A DNA stretch of 64,000 bases. It comes from Xestospongia muta. Its lineage: Eukaryota; Porifera; Demospongiae; Haplosclerida; Petrosiidae. Position 1 is the first letter of the stretch. Each line of letters starts with the position of its first letter. The position numbers were made by a program, and so were the translations under genes. A model generated the notes under the pieces. It had not been told where the DNA came from. It searched no databases and saw only the letters and a list, made by a program, of their open reading frames with translations. This document shows positions 8,632 through 20,490 of this stretch, one piece after another. The DNA lies in assembly GCA_963693285.1 (NCBI GenBank), contig OY848918.1, positions 10,301,162-10,365,161 on the forward strand, given 5' to 3'.

Positions 8632-11563
8632 AATTACAAGATAGTCTTTCTGCTACTCAAGATACATTAAGTGCTGTCTATGCCGATCCATCAATGAACA
8701 AGACAGCATATCATCTTCATGCTGTACTAGTTCATCAAGGACAAGCTTCAGGTGGTCATTACTGGGCATATGTAAGGAAGAAAAGAGAGAAAGAAACAAT
8801 GGCTGCTGTCAATGAAACAGAACCTTTGGAAGAGTCACAAGAAGCTATGCAGGAGAGTTCAGATGAGAGTGAATTAACTGCTGGTGGTCCGAAAGAGAAA
8901 CAAGAAGATGGAGGGAATCAAGATGTTGTAAAGGAGGACAGAGAAATGGAGGTAGAACACGCTGGTCCATCAAGTTCTGAGACTGTTGAAAAACACCCAG
9001 TCACTTCCACTGATGGTCTATTAATGACTTCACAGACCAGTCAGTCCGGTTTAGAAGCTGGTCAAACTAGTGTGGCAAGGTTATTGGATTCAGAGGTGTG
9101 GCTTAAGTTCAATGATGTCAGTGTCATTGAAGTCAATTGGGAAGAAGTAAAGAGAGAATCATTTGGTAGTAACAACTACCATAAGAGTAATTTCATTTCT
9201 AATACAAGTGCTTATTGTCTTGTATATATTAGTGCTGAAGCTCATGAACAGTGGGAAGGAAGTGGTAAGTGCATGATAGATGACATGGATGAATGGATGG
9301 ATGGAAGGATGGATGGATTGATAAATGAATGGATGGATGTATGAATTAAATGGATGAATTAATGGATAGATGGATAAACAGACAAACAGATAGAATCACA
9401 ATGATTTCTAATATGATAATATTTTCTTTATTAGTTTCTGGTCAGACGTTGACACCCTCCCTTCAGAAGTATGTAGAAGACAGTAACAAGGCTTTTGATA
9501 ATGAAGTTATGGTTTATAACCTCAAAAAACAGAGAGCTCAGAGTAAAGGAAAAGAGCTTATCAAACCAGTTAAATCAGTCCGTTTTGTTCCACCTGGTAC
9601 CACTCTACCTGGCACAGCATCCAATAACTCTGAAATGATAGCATTAGCCTCTGATGCCAAACGGGCTCGTGCTGAAAGCCCTCCACCAGAAGATATGCAG
9701 GTAATGTAGAACTGATTTCATTATGTTTGACCTTATCATAACTTGGCATTAAATAATACTCCACTATCTATTCTCATATATAAAGTATAAGTGATATCAT
9801 TACATTGTTAGTAGTTGTATTAACAGGTAAGTATTGTCACTAGATGTCATTTGTGTATTAAAATAGTGATAAAGTCATTAATGATTTACAAGGTCATGGA
9901 TCGACTTAGCATTGTCAATATTGGCTCAATTATTTCACTTTCTGACTAATATTCTGTACCTAGTAATTGTACCTTTGTAATATTTTACTATTTAAATTAT
10001 GTTGTTTTTTCTGTCATTCAGATTGATCTGGACAATCTACCTCCAATTGATCCTCTTCTTCAAGCTCAATTTGAAGCAAAAATGGCTCAAAAATTACGAC
10101 AATTATCAATGGAACTACCTGATTCCATCATAGAACCTAGACTACTTACTGAATTTCATTATGCTAGTATCTGTCAGTCAAGTGAGACTGTACGACAAGC
10201 TATGCTATTGTCACTAGTGATCAGTGAAGCTGAAAAAGATGACAAGTAAAAATAAATATATATGAATATTATAAATAATACTGTAAATTAGTACAGTCAA
10301 TTTATGATAATTATTAGTTGAGGGGATGTCTTTTTAATTTGTTACAGTTTTTCATTGTCACTTTTGGCAAAGAAGGAACTGCTCACTATTTACAAGAATA
10401 TACATATCTATGATGAACTGAAAGTAAATAATGAATGGACAGATGGATGGATAGATGGATAGATGGATGGATGGACATGAGGACTGACAGCTAGATGCAT
10501 AGAGAGACAGCTGGTCATACAGACATACAGATAGACAAATAGGAGAACATAATATTAGTGACTATTTCTTTCTTGTAGCTTGTCCGACGACTCTATTACA
10601 TGTTCTGTAGTGCTTGTTATCATTGTGTCCAAGCTGTCAATGAAGTGAAGAAAGACAAGTTAGTTCTGACTCCTCACATTAACTATTAATTACATGTAAT
10701 ATATAGTTGCTGTATAGCTTTAGCTAATGCTGTTCAGTCATTTGCTCTGAATGCTCAAATCTGTCAACTATCTAACCAGAACTTTGCCCTGGAACCTAGA
10801 GTACTAGGAGAATTTAGAGCTAGAACTTTATTAGTAAGTGCGACTGTCTACATATACACTATGTCATGTAGTATAACTAATATAAATAATATGACTATAT
10901 GACTAGTATAACTAGTATGACTAGTATAACTATTATAACTAGTATGACTAGTATGACTAGTATGACTAGAATGACTAGTATAACTAGTATGACTAGTATG
11001 ATTAGTATGACTGGCTAGTATTCTTTTTGTCTTTCCATCCACCCACTCATTTCTTTATCTGTCCATTCATCCATCCAATCATCCATCTATCCATCCATTT
11101 AACCAGTCGTCAATCTATCTATTCATTTGTTCATTTTAACATTAATAACAGTATTTCCCATTTTAAGGTACATACATTAGATAATGTTATGTTTTGTTGT
11201 TATAGGAGGTGAGCCAACTAGGTACAGCTGCCTTCAATGCTGGTGAAGTCAGTACTAGTCTTTTTATTGGCAATGAATACATTGTTCCAAGTTTAAAGGC
11301 ATTCACACAACATACCTTTCCAGGAGATAATCCCATTTTAGAGAAAGTGAGAGAGGAATGGTGTCAATGTTTGGATCAGAGTTCTCTTACTGAAGGTATG
11401 ACAAATCATAGCTTACAGTATAATGCTATAAAATAAATATTCTTCACATCACAAAGTATAATACATTAAAGTACTTGTTTTTGTTATTCTTCCTGATTAA
11501 TGACAACATTGTAGTTATATAGTAATATTGTAGTAATATATACTTATATAATAATAATATATA

Positions 11564-11639
<76 letters not shown>

Positions 11640-12077
11640 ATAGTAATACTATAGTAGTAAAGTATTACTGAATATGTATAAAACTACAAGTGAAGATACT
11701 TACATGTATATGTGTGAAACCAAAGTTACTATGAAGCAATCAACTGTATGTACACAATATGTAAGAGAATGTAAGTAGTAATTATGTCTATAAACTATAG
11801 AATAGCCAAAAATAACAACACATACAAAGTAGGTTAGGTTTATTAAACTTGGTATAATAATTTAATATAATATTATTTATAACTAGATGATTCTGATAAG
11901 CTAGCCGATTTATTGGTGAAGATTGTAGAAGACTATTCTAAGGCTCCAGACATAAAGGTTCCTGAACTACCTACAACCTTTGATACCCAACGTTTAGCAG
12001 CTCAGTTCACTAACACATTCAGAATGTTGTCTGAACAGCCGTCTTCTCTCCAGTTGGTACAACTTCCTCATTTTTAG
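8632..12077 (+). CDS. USP25/USP28-like deubiquitinase, 3' exons only (copy 1)
   Basis: Eight exons with GT-AG borders read in one frame: 8632-9264, 9435-9700, 10022-10245, 10348-10423, 10579-10658, 10707-10833, 11206-11395, 11887-12077 (TAG at the end). Exon 1 holds the USP His box ([19 protein letters not shown]) and, after an acidic insertion of about 110 residues, the [17 protein letters not shown]sn/Asp box and the SAYCLVYI strand. This pairing resembles USP25/USP28 catalytic domains. Later exons give the helical C-terminal region, for example [25 protein letters not shown]. No Cys box, UBA or UIM exons occur upstream, where a FReD relic lies instead, so this fragment cannot form a complete catalytic domain. 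It may be transcribed from an unknown start, but a promoter is not evident. Introns are 48-491 nt and hold GATG and TA tracts and a 9-bp minisatellite. Confidence 0.75.
9286..9385. repeat. GATG/GATA simple repeat in USP intron 1
   Basis: Runs of ATGGATGG and ATGGATAG follow the donor at 9265. Similar tracts lie at 10436-10475, 49212-49320, 50365-50425 and 63117-63240, and a CATC-rich tract at 11030-11100. Repeat number differs between copies. Confidence 0.85.
10899..11019. repeat. 9-bp minisatellite in USP intron 6
   Basis: About a dozen variants of GACTAGTAT in tandem, mixed with ATAACTAGT. Copy 2 has the same array at about 50834-50966. Confidence 0.85.
11565..11636. repeat. TA dinucleotide tract
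   Basis: A long TA run in USP intron 7. The copy-2 tract at about 51517-51569 is shorter. Another TA run lies at 27023-27066. Confidence 0.95.
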
Positions 12078-13621
12078 TGTATAATTGTTTTAGGGAGATC
12101 ACTGTTATGATAATATTGTTCCTATTGTTCTTAATTTATTTCTAATAGGCATTGTCCTTTCTTGTTTTGTGAGGCAACAGTTTTTACTGTATAATTATTA
12201 TCTAGTATTTCCTTTGTTTTGATTTTGTCATGTTTTTAAATAAAATTGTGAATACTTCTGATAATTTGTTTAATAATTAATTGGTTGACAGTAATATTAA
12301 ACCATTTGTAATGGGCTTTTTAAGAATCTTATCAACCTTCTTCTAGCTTTTTAACTTGAATTGTGTCAAGTCCTATAGCAATTAATCACTAGAACTATAA
12401 TCTGAGAATACCTTTTTGAATTATGCTAAGAGATTCAGTCCTTTTAACTAAATATAAGTAAATCCTTAAAACAAAAATAAAACATATAACTTGATAGTGG
12501 TAATAAATATATGGTCAGCTGGATTCTTATTTTGGGATATATATTATGCTGATATTTATTTTAAAACTAATTAATATTAATTTTTGTCTTTTGGTGGTTT
12601 ATTCATATTATAATTGTGGTTTGTCTGGTCTCATTTCCTTTTTAAGCAACCACAAAAGTGTTATAGCACAAAGATTTCCGACTTGTACTAGCAATGGGGT
12701 TGAGTCAACATCCTTTAATATTTCCTGGTGTACTTTAGGGGAAATATTGTGTATGCTGATCTAACTCTATGTGGGCTAAATTCCTTAGTATTTTCTTAAG
12801 GATGTGTATTTACACTTTCAAATCATTTTCCTTCAATTTTAATAATATTTAAATTTAATTTGTGTGAATTCATCTCTTCCAGTAAAATTAACCATTGAAC
12901 AAATTTATAAACAGGATTATTTGTCTGCTAAATAAAGTAATCTATGGTACTGTTAATTAGATGTACTAATTTTAGTGACTACTGTAATAAACACTAAAAT
13001 TTGTATGGAACTTGTTCAGAGTCTTATCCACCTTCTTCTAGCTTTTTAACTTGAATTGTGTCAAGTCCTATAGCAATAATCACTAGAACTAAAATCTAAG
13101 AATACCTTTTTGAGTTATGCTAAGAGATTTGGTCCTTTTAACTAAATATAATAAATCCTTAAAACAAAAAGAAAACCTATATCCTGATAGTGGTAATAAA
13201 TATATTGTCAACTGGATTCTTATTTTGGGATGTATATTATCCTGATAATCGTTTTTAAACTAATCAATATTAATTTTTGTTGTTTGGTGGTTTATTCATA
13301 TTATAATTGTGATTCATCAGGTCACATTTCCTTATTATAAGCAACCACAAAAGTGTTATAGCACAAAGATTTCCGACTTGTACTAGCAATGGGGTCGAGT
13401 CAACTTCCTTTTCAATACTTCCTGGTGTACTTTAGGGGAAATATTGTGTATACTGATCTAACTCTATGTGATCTAAATTCTTTAGTGTTTCATTAAGGAT
13501 GTAGATTTACACTTTCAGATCAATTGTTTTTTCAATTTGGTAGTATAAATTTGAGGCTCAATGCTACTGTTTTGGCATCTTAATTTTCTTAATAGAAGCA
13601 CTTCACGATAACACTCTTAAG
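12078..13621. other. Intergenic with duplicated promoter region
   Basis: About 12310-12850 and 13005-13550 are direct repeats offset by 695 bases, ending in the promoter of the gene at 13622. The first unit has lost its TATA box. Related sequence lies upstream of 17674 and at 30810-31160. No gene seen; the open frame at 12546 is not conserved between repeat units. Confidence 0.65.
13544..13621 (+). promoter_or_regulatory. TATA box and leader, class I
   Basis: GTAGTATAAATTTGAGGC with TATAAA at 13544, 78 bases before the ATG at 13622. The leader ends ACTCTTAAG. Confidence 0.7.
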
Positions 13622-14104
13622 ATGGTATATTTCTATGCTGTAATTCTACTGGCTGTTATTGCTGGTGTTTCTGCTACCTCTAACAATAAACAATGATGGG
13701 TCTGATACATGTATTTCTACTTCTTCTTTCAAATATATCGAACAAGTTCTAGCTAATATTAGCAATCAACTTGGATATGTAGGAACTAGAGATCCCTCTG
13801 ATGTTGGAGAGTCTCTTACTGGTGTTACAAGTCTCCTTCAGCTGTCTCTGTTAAGGGAATTACTAGGTGAGTATAAGAAGAGATCACCTTCAGACAAGCA
13901 ACAAGGACTAGCTATCTTAAGTCGTGTTGAGCTGTTACTGAATGCTTCCATACAAGATCTAACTAGCAGACTGGACACTATACAGTCCTTTCTACAAGGA
14001 CTACCTTCAGATATAACTTCTCTACAGAAACAAATTAAAACTCTGTCATCAAACATTAAGATTATCAAGTCAAACACTGACCTGTTATTAAGACATAGCA
14101 ATAT

Positions 14105-15270
14105 GAAAGGCACTAAAGTGCCGAACCTCGCTGTAGTTTCTAAGTTATTTATAAATTCTATGCCAGCTTAGGCCCAGCTATGATGTTGTTATTGCAAGAA
14201 AATTTATTAACATTCCAGAAGGTGTGGTTATAAAATGGCAAGCATTGTCATTCTGTATATGCTCATTAATTGTTGCTTGATTTCTAGCTTTGCCATGTTT
14301 GTGAAGCAGTAACTGAATAAGTGATAGTATCATTCAATTCCCAAGCAAGATTAAGTGCTACTTTCGTGATGAAAAGTTTCTCTGAGTCTTTACATGACCC
14401 TTTAAAATCTATCAATATTTCATATACAAAATTTATTGTAACTTGAAGATGAAACCTTCTTTGGAAACGTCCCGTGGTACAAATATAAATCGATATATTA
14501 TCTATTAGTAGCAGTCTTTTCAGTGCTTGGAGACGTTTCCTGAATGCGTTACTTCGCTCCAAGTCCACAAAACATTTTTCAGAACTTTTCTAACGATTAC
14601 TTCGACCAACGGCCTTCTGTCTTGCTGATCCGTATTCCTCTGAGATTGTTTACAACATACTAAAAAATCTCCACGTTAAGTTTTTTACTTTTCGAGAAAC
14701 GGCACTTGACCTCTGCAGCCTGAAAAAATCTATCAATATTTCATATACAAAATTTATTGTAACTTGAAGATGAAACCTTCTTTGGAAACGTCCCGTGGTA
14801 CAAATATAAATCGATATATTATCTATTAGTAGCAGTCTTTTCAGTGCTTGGAGACGTTTCCTGAATGCGTTACTTCGCTCCAAGTCCACAAAACATTTTT
14901 CAGAACTTTTCTAACGATTACTTCGACCAACGGCCTTCTGTCTTGCTGATCCGTATTCCTTTGAGATTGTTTATAACATACTAAAAAATCTCCACGTTAA
15001 GTTTTTTACTTTTCGAGAAACGGCACTTGACCTCTGCAGCCTGAAAATTCTTTTGCGAGTTTTAAGCTTCTGTTTTCCTTGACGATGTTCTTGACACTAC
15101 TGTTGTAAAGTCCACATGCTTTTCTATTCGTTGCTAAACGTTGGTAGCTGCTAATGCTTCGGTTGCCAAGTTATAGCAGTTCAAAAAAAACAACTCTGGT
15201 AACAGACACACACACACACACACAAACAGACTACAGTACCCTCGCTATGCGCCCACGCACAGCGAGGTTA
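14105..15270. mobile_element. Inserted element, 1166 bp, unclassified, 2-bp AT duplication
   Basis: Comparison with 53550 gives exact borders: left host sequence ends at 14104, right resumes at 15271, and AT is duplicated. The left end has a perfect hairpin (GGCACT-AA-AGTGCC) followed by AACCTCGCTGT. The right end carries the inverse, ACAGCGAGGTT, within a hairpin CCTCGCT...AGCGAGG. Two 321-bp tandem units lie inside, plus a short CA tract (15204-15223). Minus-strand frames repeat MDLERSNAFRKRLQALKRLL in both units, but I recognise no transposase. A non-autonomous DNA element is the likeliest reading. Confidence 0.75.
14404..15047. repeat. Two 321-bp direct tandem units inside the element
   Basis: The unit starts AAAATCTATCAATATTTC at 14404 and again at 14725, and ends CTGCAGCCTGAAAA. 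The two units differ by only a few bases, so the duplication is young. Confidence 0.92.
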
Positions 15271-16110
15271 ATAACTCACAATACTCTGACATCTATTGAT
15301 GATAAACTAGATGATGATAGTGATGAGTATACACCTTCTCCTTTACTTCACTCATGTGAAGAGATCAAATGTAAATGGCCAAGCAGTCCTTCAGACTATC
15401 ACATTATAGCTGATAGTCATGGGCATGCTCGTCATGTGTACTGTTATATGGAGGAGTTGTGTAATTCCACAGGAGGTTGGATGAGGGTAGCTTATCTTAA
15501 CATGACAGATAGCAGTGAGAAATGTCCTGAAGGATTTAGACTTTATAGTGAAAATGGTGTTCGAGCATGTGGTTGACCAGTTAGTAGTGGAGGTAGCTGT
15601 GTAGGAATAACATTTCGATCAGGTAACATTGAGTACTGTCAAGTATGTGGTAATGTTATCGGATATCAAGTTGGATCTCCTGATGGTGCAGTTGGCAGTG
15701 ATATTAATGGATATTATATAGACGGTATTAGTCTGACACATGGTAGTCCTCGTAAACACATCTGGAGTTTTATAGGTGGAATACGTGAAAACCACAATCC
15801 AAGTAAATGTCCTTGTGGTACTAGTGGTCCTACAAATGTTCCATCATTTGTTGGTACTTGTTATTACTGTGAAGCTGGTAATCCTAATAGCAATTGGCAG
15901 TATGGTAAATTTTATAGTACTGATCCTCTCTGGGATGGCCAAGGTTGTGGTAGTATTGAGAAACCTTGTTGTGCTCGATCTCGTATTCCTTGGTTTTATA
16001 AACAACTGGGTTATTGTACAACTGACTCCATTGAAATGAGGCTATGTTGTGATGACAATACAAATGATGAAGATGTTCTCTTTAATTTAGTGGAGATTTA
16101 CATCAAATGA

Positions 16111-17595
16111 AATTGAAATCTGCTGAATTTCTGATGAATTCTTGATAGTGTGTTAGTTATTATTATATAAGACATTTTGTCAACAAAAATTGACTTACTA
16201 ACTGTATGTATTAACTTGTTGTTTTGTTTACCCCTTATTTTGCTAAATTAATAATTTATAAAATCATTATTAGTAATATAACAAAGTATATACTAAGTGT
16301 CCACATTGTATAGTCATGATGTGTATACTTCTATTTGTGTCCTCTTGTTAGTTCTTGTCATAAAGGAGACTTTTATTATCAAACATTTCCTAATAGAACA
16401 TATTAGAAGTAGCATAGCCTGAGCAAGCACCATCTAGAGTTCTCATTGGTCAATTGTTGTACAGATGCATCTGTTTCTTCCAAATTATGACAAAAACTGA
16501 AGCAATCAATTGTGTCTGCACTTTATTCCATATAGCTTGTGCTATAATAAAGACCTTGTAGGAATTTATGTTGTAATTTTGAAATTAAGGAAGCTCTACA
16601 TAAGACAAATATTGTTATAGTTGCTGTAACTGTAATAGGGCAAGGCAAGGTATGCAGTCATTCTTGTAATGTGCTGTATTTCCTTGTAATGAAACTTTCA
16701 TCCCCTGACACATGTCATATTATTTCTTTGAAAGTGTTATAATAAATACGGAACTGATAGTAATATATTTTTACTATTTCATACTTTGTTCTCAAAAATT
16801 AATTACTAAGCCCTAGAGCACAGTACTAAGAGTACATTTTAGTGACTTCCACTAATAATAAATATAAATTTTGGCACATCATACTGACAAAAGTATACTG
16901 TCATTGATTTTTAAGGTGGAGTTTTTATATTTATCTGAGAGGCAGTTACTTCCTTGTGTTGTTATATATTGTGATACTGGTCCTACACTTTATTGACTTT
17001 AAACCTTTAATATGTTCTTGCCAGATGTATTTAATATTGTATTGAATGTGATAATAATTGTGTCAATTGTGATATTGACCATGAATTTCATTATTATTTT
17101 TCACTCTTACCACAATGATTTATTCTAAATATACCTTATATGGGGTTAATTTAGCAGATGTCATAAATCACAAAAACTAAATAGCATAAAATATAATTGT
17201 GTGTTTCATTTGGTGAACTCATCTCTTCCAGAAAAATTAACCATTAAGCAAATTTATAAACAAGATTATTTTGTCTGCTAAATCAACTAATCTATGGTAC
17301 TGTTAATCAGGTGTACTAAATTTAGGAACTACAATGGACTTGTTCAGAGTCATATCCACCTTCTTCTAGCTTTTAACTTGAATTGTATCATGTCCTATAG
17401 CAATGTAATCACTAGAACTATAATCTGAGAATACCTTTTTGAATTACTTGAAAAATTGTTACAGTGCAAAGATTTCCTGGTATACTTTAGGAGAAATATT
17501 GTGTTTGCTGATTTAACTCTATGTGGGCTAAATTCTGTAGTATTTTATTAAGGATGTGGTGTTTTCTTTCAGATCAATTTCTTTCAGTTTGGTAG
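16111..17595. other. Intergenic
   Basis: 16111-16400 is the FReD-to-USP linker (compare 62047), but no USP exons follow; the match breaks off near 16400. 16400-17100 is unique AT-rich sequence with nothing recognised. 17190-17590 matches the upstream region of 13622. Confidence 0.6.
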
Positions 17596-17673
17596 TATAA
17601 ATTTGAGACTCAATGTTACAGTTTTGGCATCTTAATCTTCTTACTAGAAACATTTCACGATAACACTCTTAAG
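17596..17673 (+). promoter_or_regulatory. TATA box and leader, class I
   Basis: GGTAGTATAAATTTGAGA with TATAAA 78 bases before the ATG at 17674. The promoter is intact although the gene is dead. Confidence 0.65.
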
Positions 17674-18906
17674 ATGGTATATTTCTACACTATAACTCTA
17701 GTGTCTGTTATAGCTAGTGTCTCTGCTAGCTCTAACAATGGTAATGATGGCTCTGATACATGTCTTCCTACCTCTTCTCTCAAATTTATTGAACACACTC
17801 TAGTTAATATTAGCAATCAACTTGGACATGTTGGAATTCGAACTAGAGATCCCTCTGATGTTGGAGAGTCTCTTACTGGTGTTACAAGTCTCCTTCAGCT
17901 GTCTCTGTTGAGGGAGTTACTAGGTGAGTATAAGAAGGGATCACCTTCAGACAAGCAACAAGGACTAGCTGTCTTGAGTCGTATTGAGCTATTACTGAAC
18001 ATCTCCATTCAATATCTAACTAGCATACTGGACAACGTAGAGTCCAATACTGATCTGTTATTAAGATGTAGTAATATAACTTGCAATACCCTGACATCTA
18101 TCTATGATAAACTAGAAGATTTCAGCAACAAATGTGGACCTCCTTTGCTGGTCTCTTGCGAGGAGATCAAAAGTAAATGTCCAGACTGCTCTTCAGGCTA
18201 TTATATTATAGTTGATAATCACAGCATTGCTCATTAAGTGTACTACTTATGAAAGAGTCGTGTAATTCCAAAGGAGGTTGGATGAGGGTGGCTTATCTTA
18301 TCATGACAGATAGTGGTGATAAATGTCCTGATGAATAAAGACTGTATAGTGAAAATGTTGTTTCGAGCACATGGTCAACCAGTTAGTAGTGGGGGTAATT
18401 GTGTAGGAATAACATTCCATCAGGTAACATTGTGTACTGTTAAGTGTGTGATAAAGTTATCAAATATCAATGTTATAGTCCCAGTGGTCTACACAATAAC
18501 AACATTAATGGAGTTTATAAAGATCATATTAGTCTAACACATGGTAGTCCTTGTAAGCACATTTGGATTTTTATATCAGGAATACTAGAAAACTATTATC
18601 CAAGTCATTGGCCCTGTGGTACTAATGTTGTTATGAGTGTTCCATCATTTGTTGGTACTGACTATTACTGTGTGCCTGTTAATCCAGATAATAATTGATA
18701 GTCTAAACTTTACACTAATGATCCATTCTGGGATGGCAAAGGTTATGAGTGTTGAGGGACCTTGTTGTACTTGATCCAATCTTCCTCAGTTTTATAAATA
18801 ATTGAGGTACTCTAAAGTTAACTCCATTGAAATGTGGTTATGTTACAATGAAGATACTAGTGATGAAGATGTTTTTTTTAATCTTGTTGACATATATGTC
18901 AAGTAA
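17674..18906 (+). pseudogene. Short type-A FReD-like gene, degenerate
   Basis: The signal peptide (MVYFYTITLVSVIASVSA) and short stalk read openly to TAA at 18235-18237, in the place of a CAA/CGT codon of HVYCY. Beyond it there are several indels and stops, but the domain can be followed to the family ending with TAA at 18904-18906. The GGW, GSPCKHIWIF, YYC and LVDIYVK motifs remain visible. A related, more damaged copy lies at 31169-32349 with the same 3' flank. Confidence 0.85.
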
Positions 18907-19789
18907 ATGTTGACTCCACCCACTTCCACTAATAATTATTCAATTAGTGATTAGATGTTTTTTGTAATTATGTTGTTTTACTAGTTTTTCCTGTGTACAA
19001 ATGTGGTTAGTTATTTAGAACTTATATTGTAATTTTTATGACATTGGATTGATAATAACGTTAGATTTTCAACTTCATATTACATTAAGTTAACAGATAG
19101 AATTATTGACCTTAGGTTTAACCTTGAAGTCTGAGACCAATATAATCTTACAGTAAAATGATTTTGATATGTTTCTTATAGTTCTACATTTTCTTGCAAG
19201 CATATTCTTCTTGGTGGCTATTTTATGAAGCTAAAGTTTTCTATATTTGATATTTTTTCTTTACCTAACTATCAGTTTGTAGTAAGCTTAAAATCACATT
19301 GCTTTTACTTGGTTCACATTAAATGTAATGTTCTGTTGCTTGAGTTCTCTCAGCAAAAGTTAGCATATTAAGAATATTATATATTTAGGATAATATAAAG
19401 TCCAGGTAAGATCATTAGGAAATCAATGTAAGAGGATTATATCTTAACATGTCTTATTACTTTCGTGACTACACTAGGTTGTTGATTTGGATCATGACAT
19501 CCATTATGTTGTCTTCTTCTTCAGTTAGAGTTTGTAATCATGTTACAAAGTCTATTATACTTACAATAACTATCACTTACTGATTACAACTATAGTCTTT
19601 TAGAGTTTATGTCTGTTTGCCATAGAACAGAATTATTAGATTAACTAATCTCTTGTGAACATGAATAAGTCAATACAATTACTGCGAATGTCTGCTAATG
19701 TTATCATTGTAAACATAACACTTTGTTACATATATCTAAAGGTAATATACTAACTAAACTCTTGTTTAACAAGTACAACCCTAGGAATG
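18907..19789. other. Intergenic, duplicated at 32350-33262
   Basis: No gene. The whole interval is repeated after the pseudogene at 31169, and its middle part (about 19185-19440) also at 38210-38460. Confidence 0.65.
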
Positions 19790-19831
19790 TGACCCTTTGG
19801 ATAGTAAGGTCATTTTGATCTGTAGTATAAA
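19790..19831 (+). promoter_or_regulatory. Everted repeat plus TATA (class I-ER)
   Basis: TGACCC-N11-AGGTCA at 19790-19812 (one mismatch in the left half), then TATAAA at 19826. The ATG at 19897 is 71 bases below TATA. Confidence 0.55.
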
Positions 19832-19896
19832 TTTGAGGCAAAACTTCTTTCACATCTCAATCTTTTTATTTGAACACATTCAAGACAACATTTAAG

Positions 19897-20182
19897 ATGT
19901 TATTTGTTTATGCTGTAATTCTAATGGTTGTTATTGCTAGTGTCTCTTCTAACACTATTGGTTCATGTCTTTCTACTGTCATTTTGTCCATTTAAAATCT
20001 GACTGCCAAAGTCAACTCTATGATATCCTGGTCTAACAATGAGTATAAACTTTTTTGATTACTTCATTCAAGTAAGGAGATTGAGAAGAAATGTCCAATA
20101 GACTAATATATGATAGTTGATTGTCATGACCATGTTTGTCACATCGAAACATTGTGTAGCTGTGGGGGAGATAGACTTTTAG
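19897..20182 (+). pseudogene. Degenerate small family member (copy 1 of 4)
   Basis: Starts MLFVYAVILMVVIASVSS, a family signal peptide, then reads about 30 codons to TAA at an ILSI-stop position. FReD-like traces (KKCPxDYxIVxCHxHVCHIETLCSCGG) follow in broken frames and end abruptly at GGAGATAGACTTTTAG. The copies at 24514 and 33370 carry a stop at the same codon (TGA instead of TAA), so the gene died before it was duplicated. Confidence 0.7.
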
Positions 20183-20376
20183 ACTTCATAACAGTTCAAT
20201 CAAGAACAGGATTATTAGATTAACTATTCCCTTGTGAACATGAATATAGTTAGGTACATCTGTTACTCAGGCAATAGTCTGCTGATGTTCTCATGGTAAA
20301 CTTAATACTTTGTTACATATATCTAAAGGTAATATACTAACTGAACTCTTGTTTAACAAATACAACTCTAGTAATG

Positions 20377-20418
20377 TGACCTTTTGGATAGTAAGGTCAT
20401 TTTGGTCTGTAGTATAAA
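20377..20418 (+). promoter_or_regulatory. Everted repeat plus TATA (class I-ER)
   Basis: Perfect TGACCT-N11-AGGTCA at 20377-20399 and TATAAA at 20413. The ATG at 20491 is 78 bases below TATA. Confidence 0.6.
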
Positions 20419-20490
20419 TTTGAGAATAACTACTTCTTTTTTCATATCTCAGTCTTCTTGCTCGTATATCTTCAAGAAAACATTCTTATG

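Larger units (their letters stand above)
1..14104. repeat. Segmental duplication, copy 1 (partner 39905-54031)
   Basis: Base 1 aligns with base 39905, and the match continues nearly without gaps to 14104, where copy 1 is split by an insertion. The offset drifts only from 39904 to about 39946, through small indels and microsatellite changes. The unit carries a gene 3' end, genes at 1356 and 5816, a FReD relic, a USP25/28-like 3' fragment and a type-A gene. The left boundary lies outside the window. The right boundary cannot be fixed, because beyond 15271 the sequence is family coding sequence that resembles every paralogue. Confidence 0.93.
13622..16110 (+). pseudogene. Type-A FReD-like gene broken by insertion, frameshift and stop
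   Basis: The start (MVYFYAVILLAVIAG) matches the intact copy at 53550. A one-base gain near 13680 shifts the frame after the signal peptide. The stalk reads on to 14104, where a 1166-bp element is inserted. The domain resumes at 15271, carries TGA at 15574-15576 in place of the CGA of CGRPV, then continues to TGA at 16108-16110. The 3' half and the flank beyond it resemble the gene at 60862 and its flank, not the 53550 gene, suggesting exchange of the C-terminal module. Variable segments are GGIRENHNPSK and NPNSNWQYGKFY, a combination not seen elsewhere in the window. Confidence 0.9.

Noticed and set aside
9286..9385. Regular GATG-type repeats resembling a repeat array
   Set aside because: No spacers of constant length; they are intronic microsatellites, not CRISPR. 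The 9-bp array at 10899 is likewise a minisatellite.
10848..11042. Minus-strand His/Ser/Thr-rich frame
   Set aside because: Pure translation of the 9-bp minisatellite.
14284..14889. Minus-strand peptide MDLERSNAFRKRLQALKRLL present twice as a gene
   Set aside because: The repetition is due to the 321-bp tandem duplication. The frames end differently, and no protein family is recognised.
20458..20490. Upstream extension MLVYLQENI of the genes at 20491, 34023 and 36033
   Set aside because: It depends on a TTG start and lies close to the expected transcription start. The family ATG is 31-34 codons-worth of bases below and aligns in all members.
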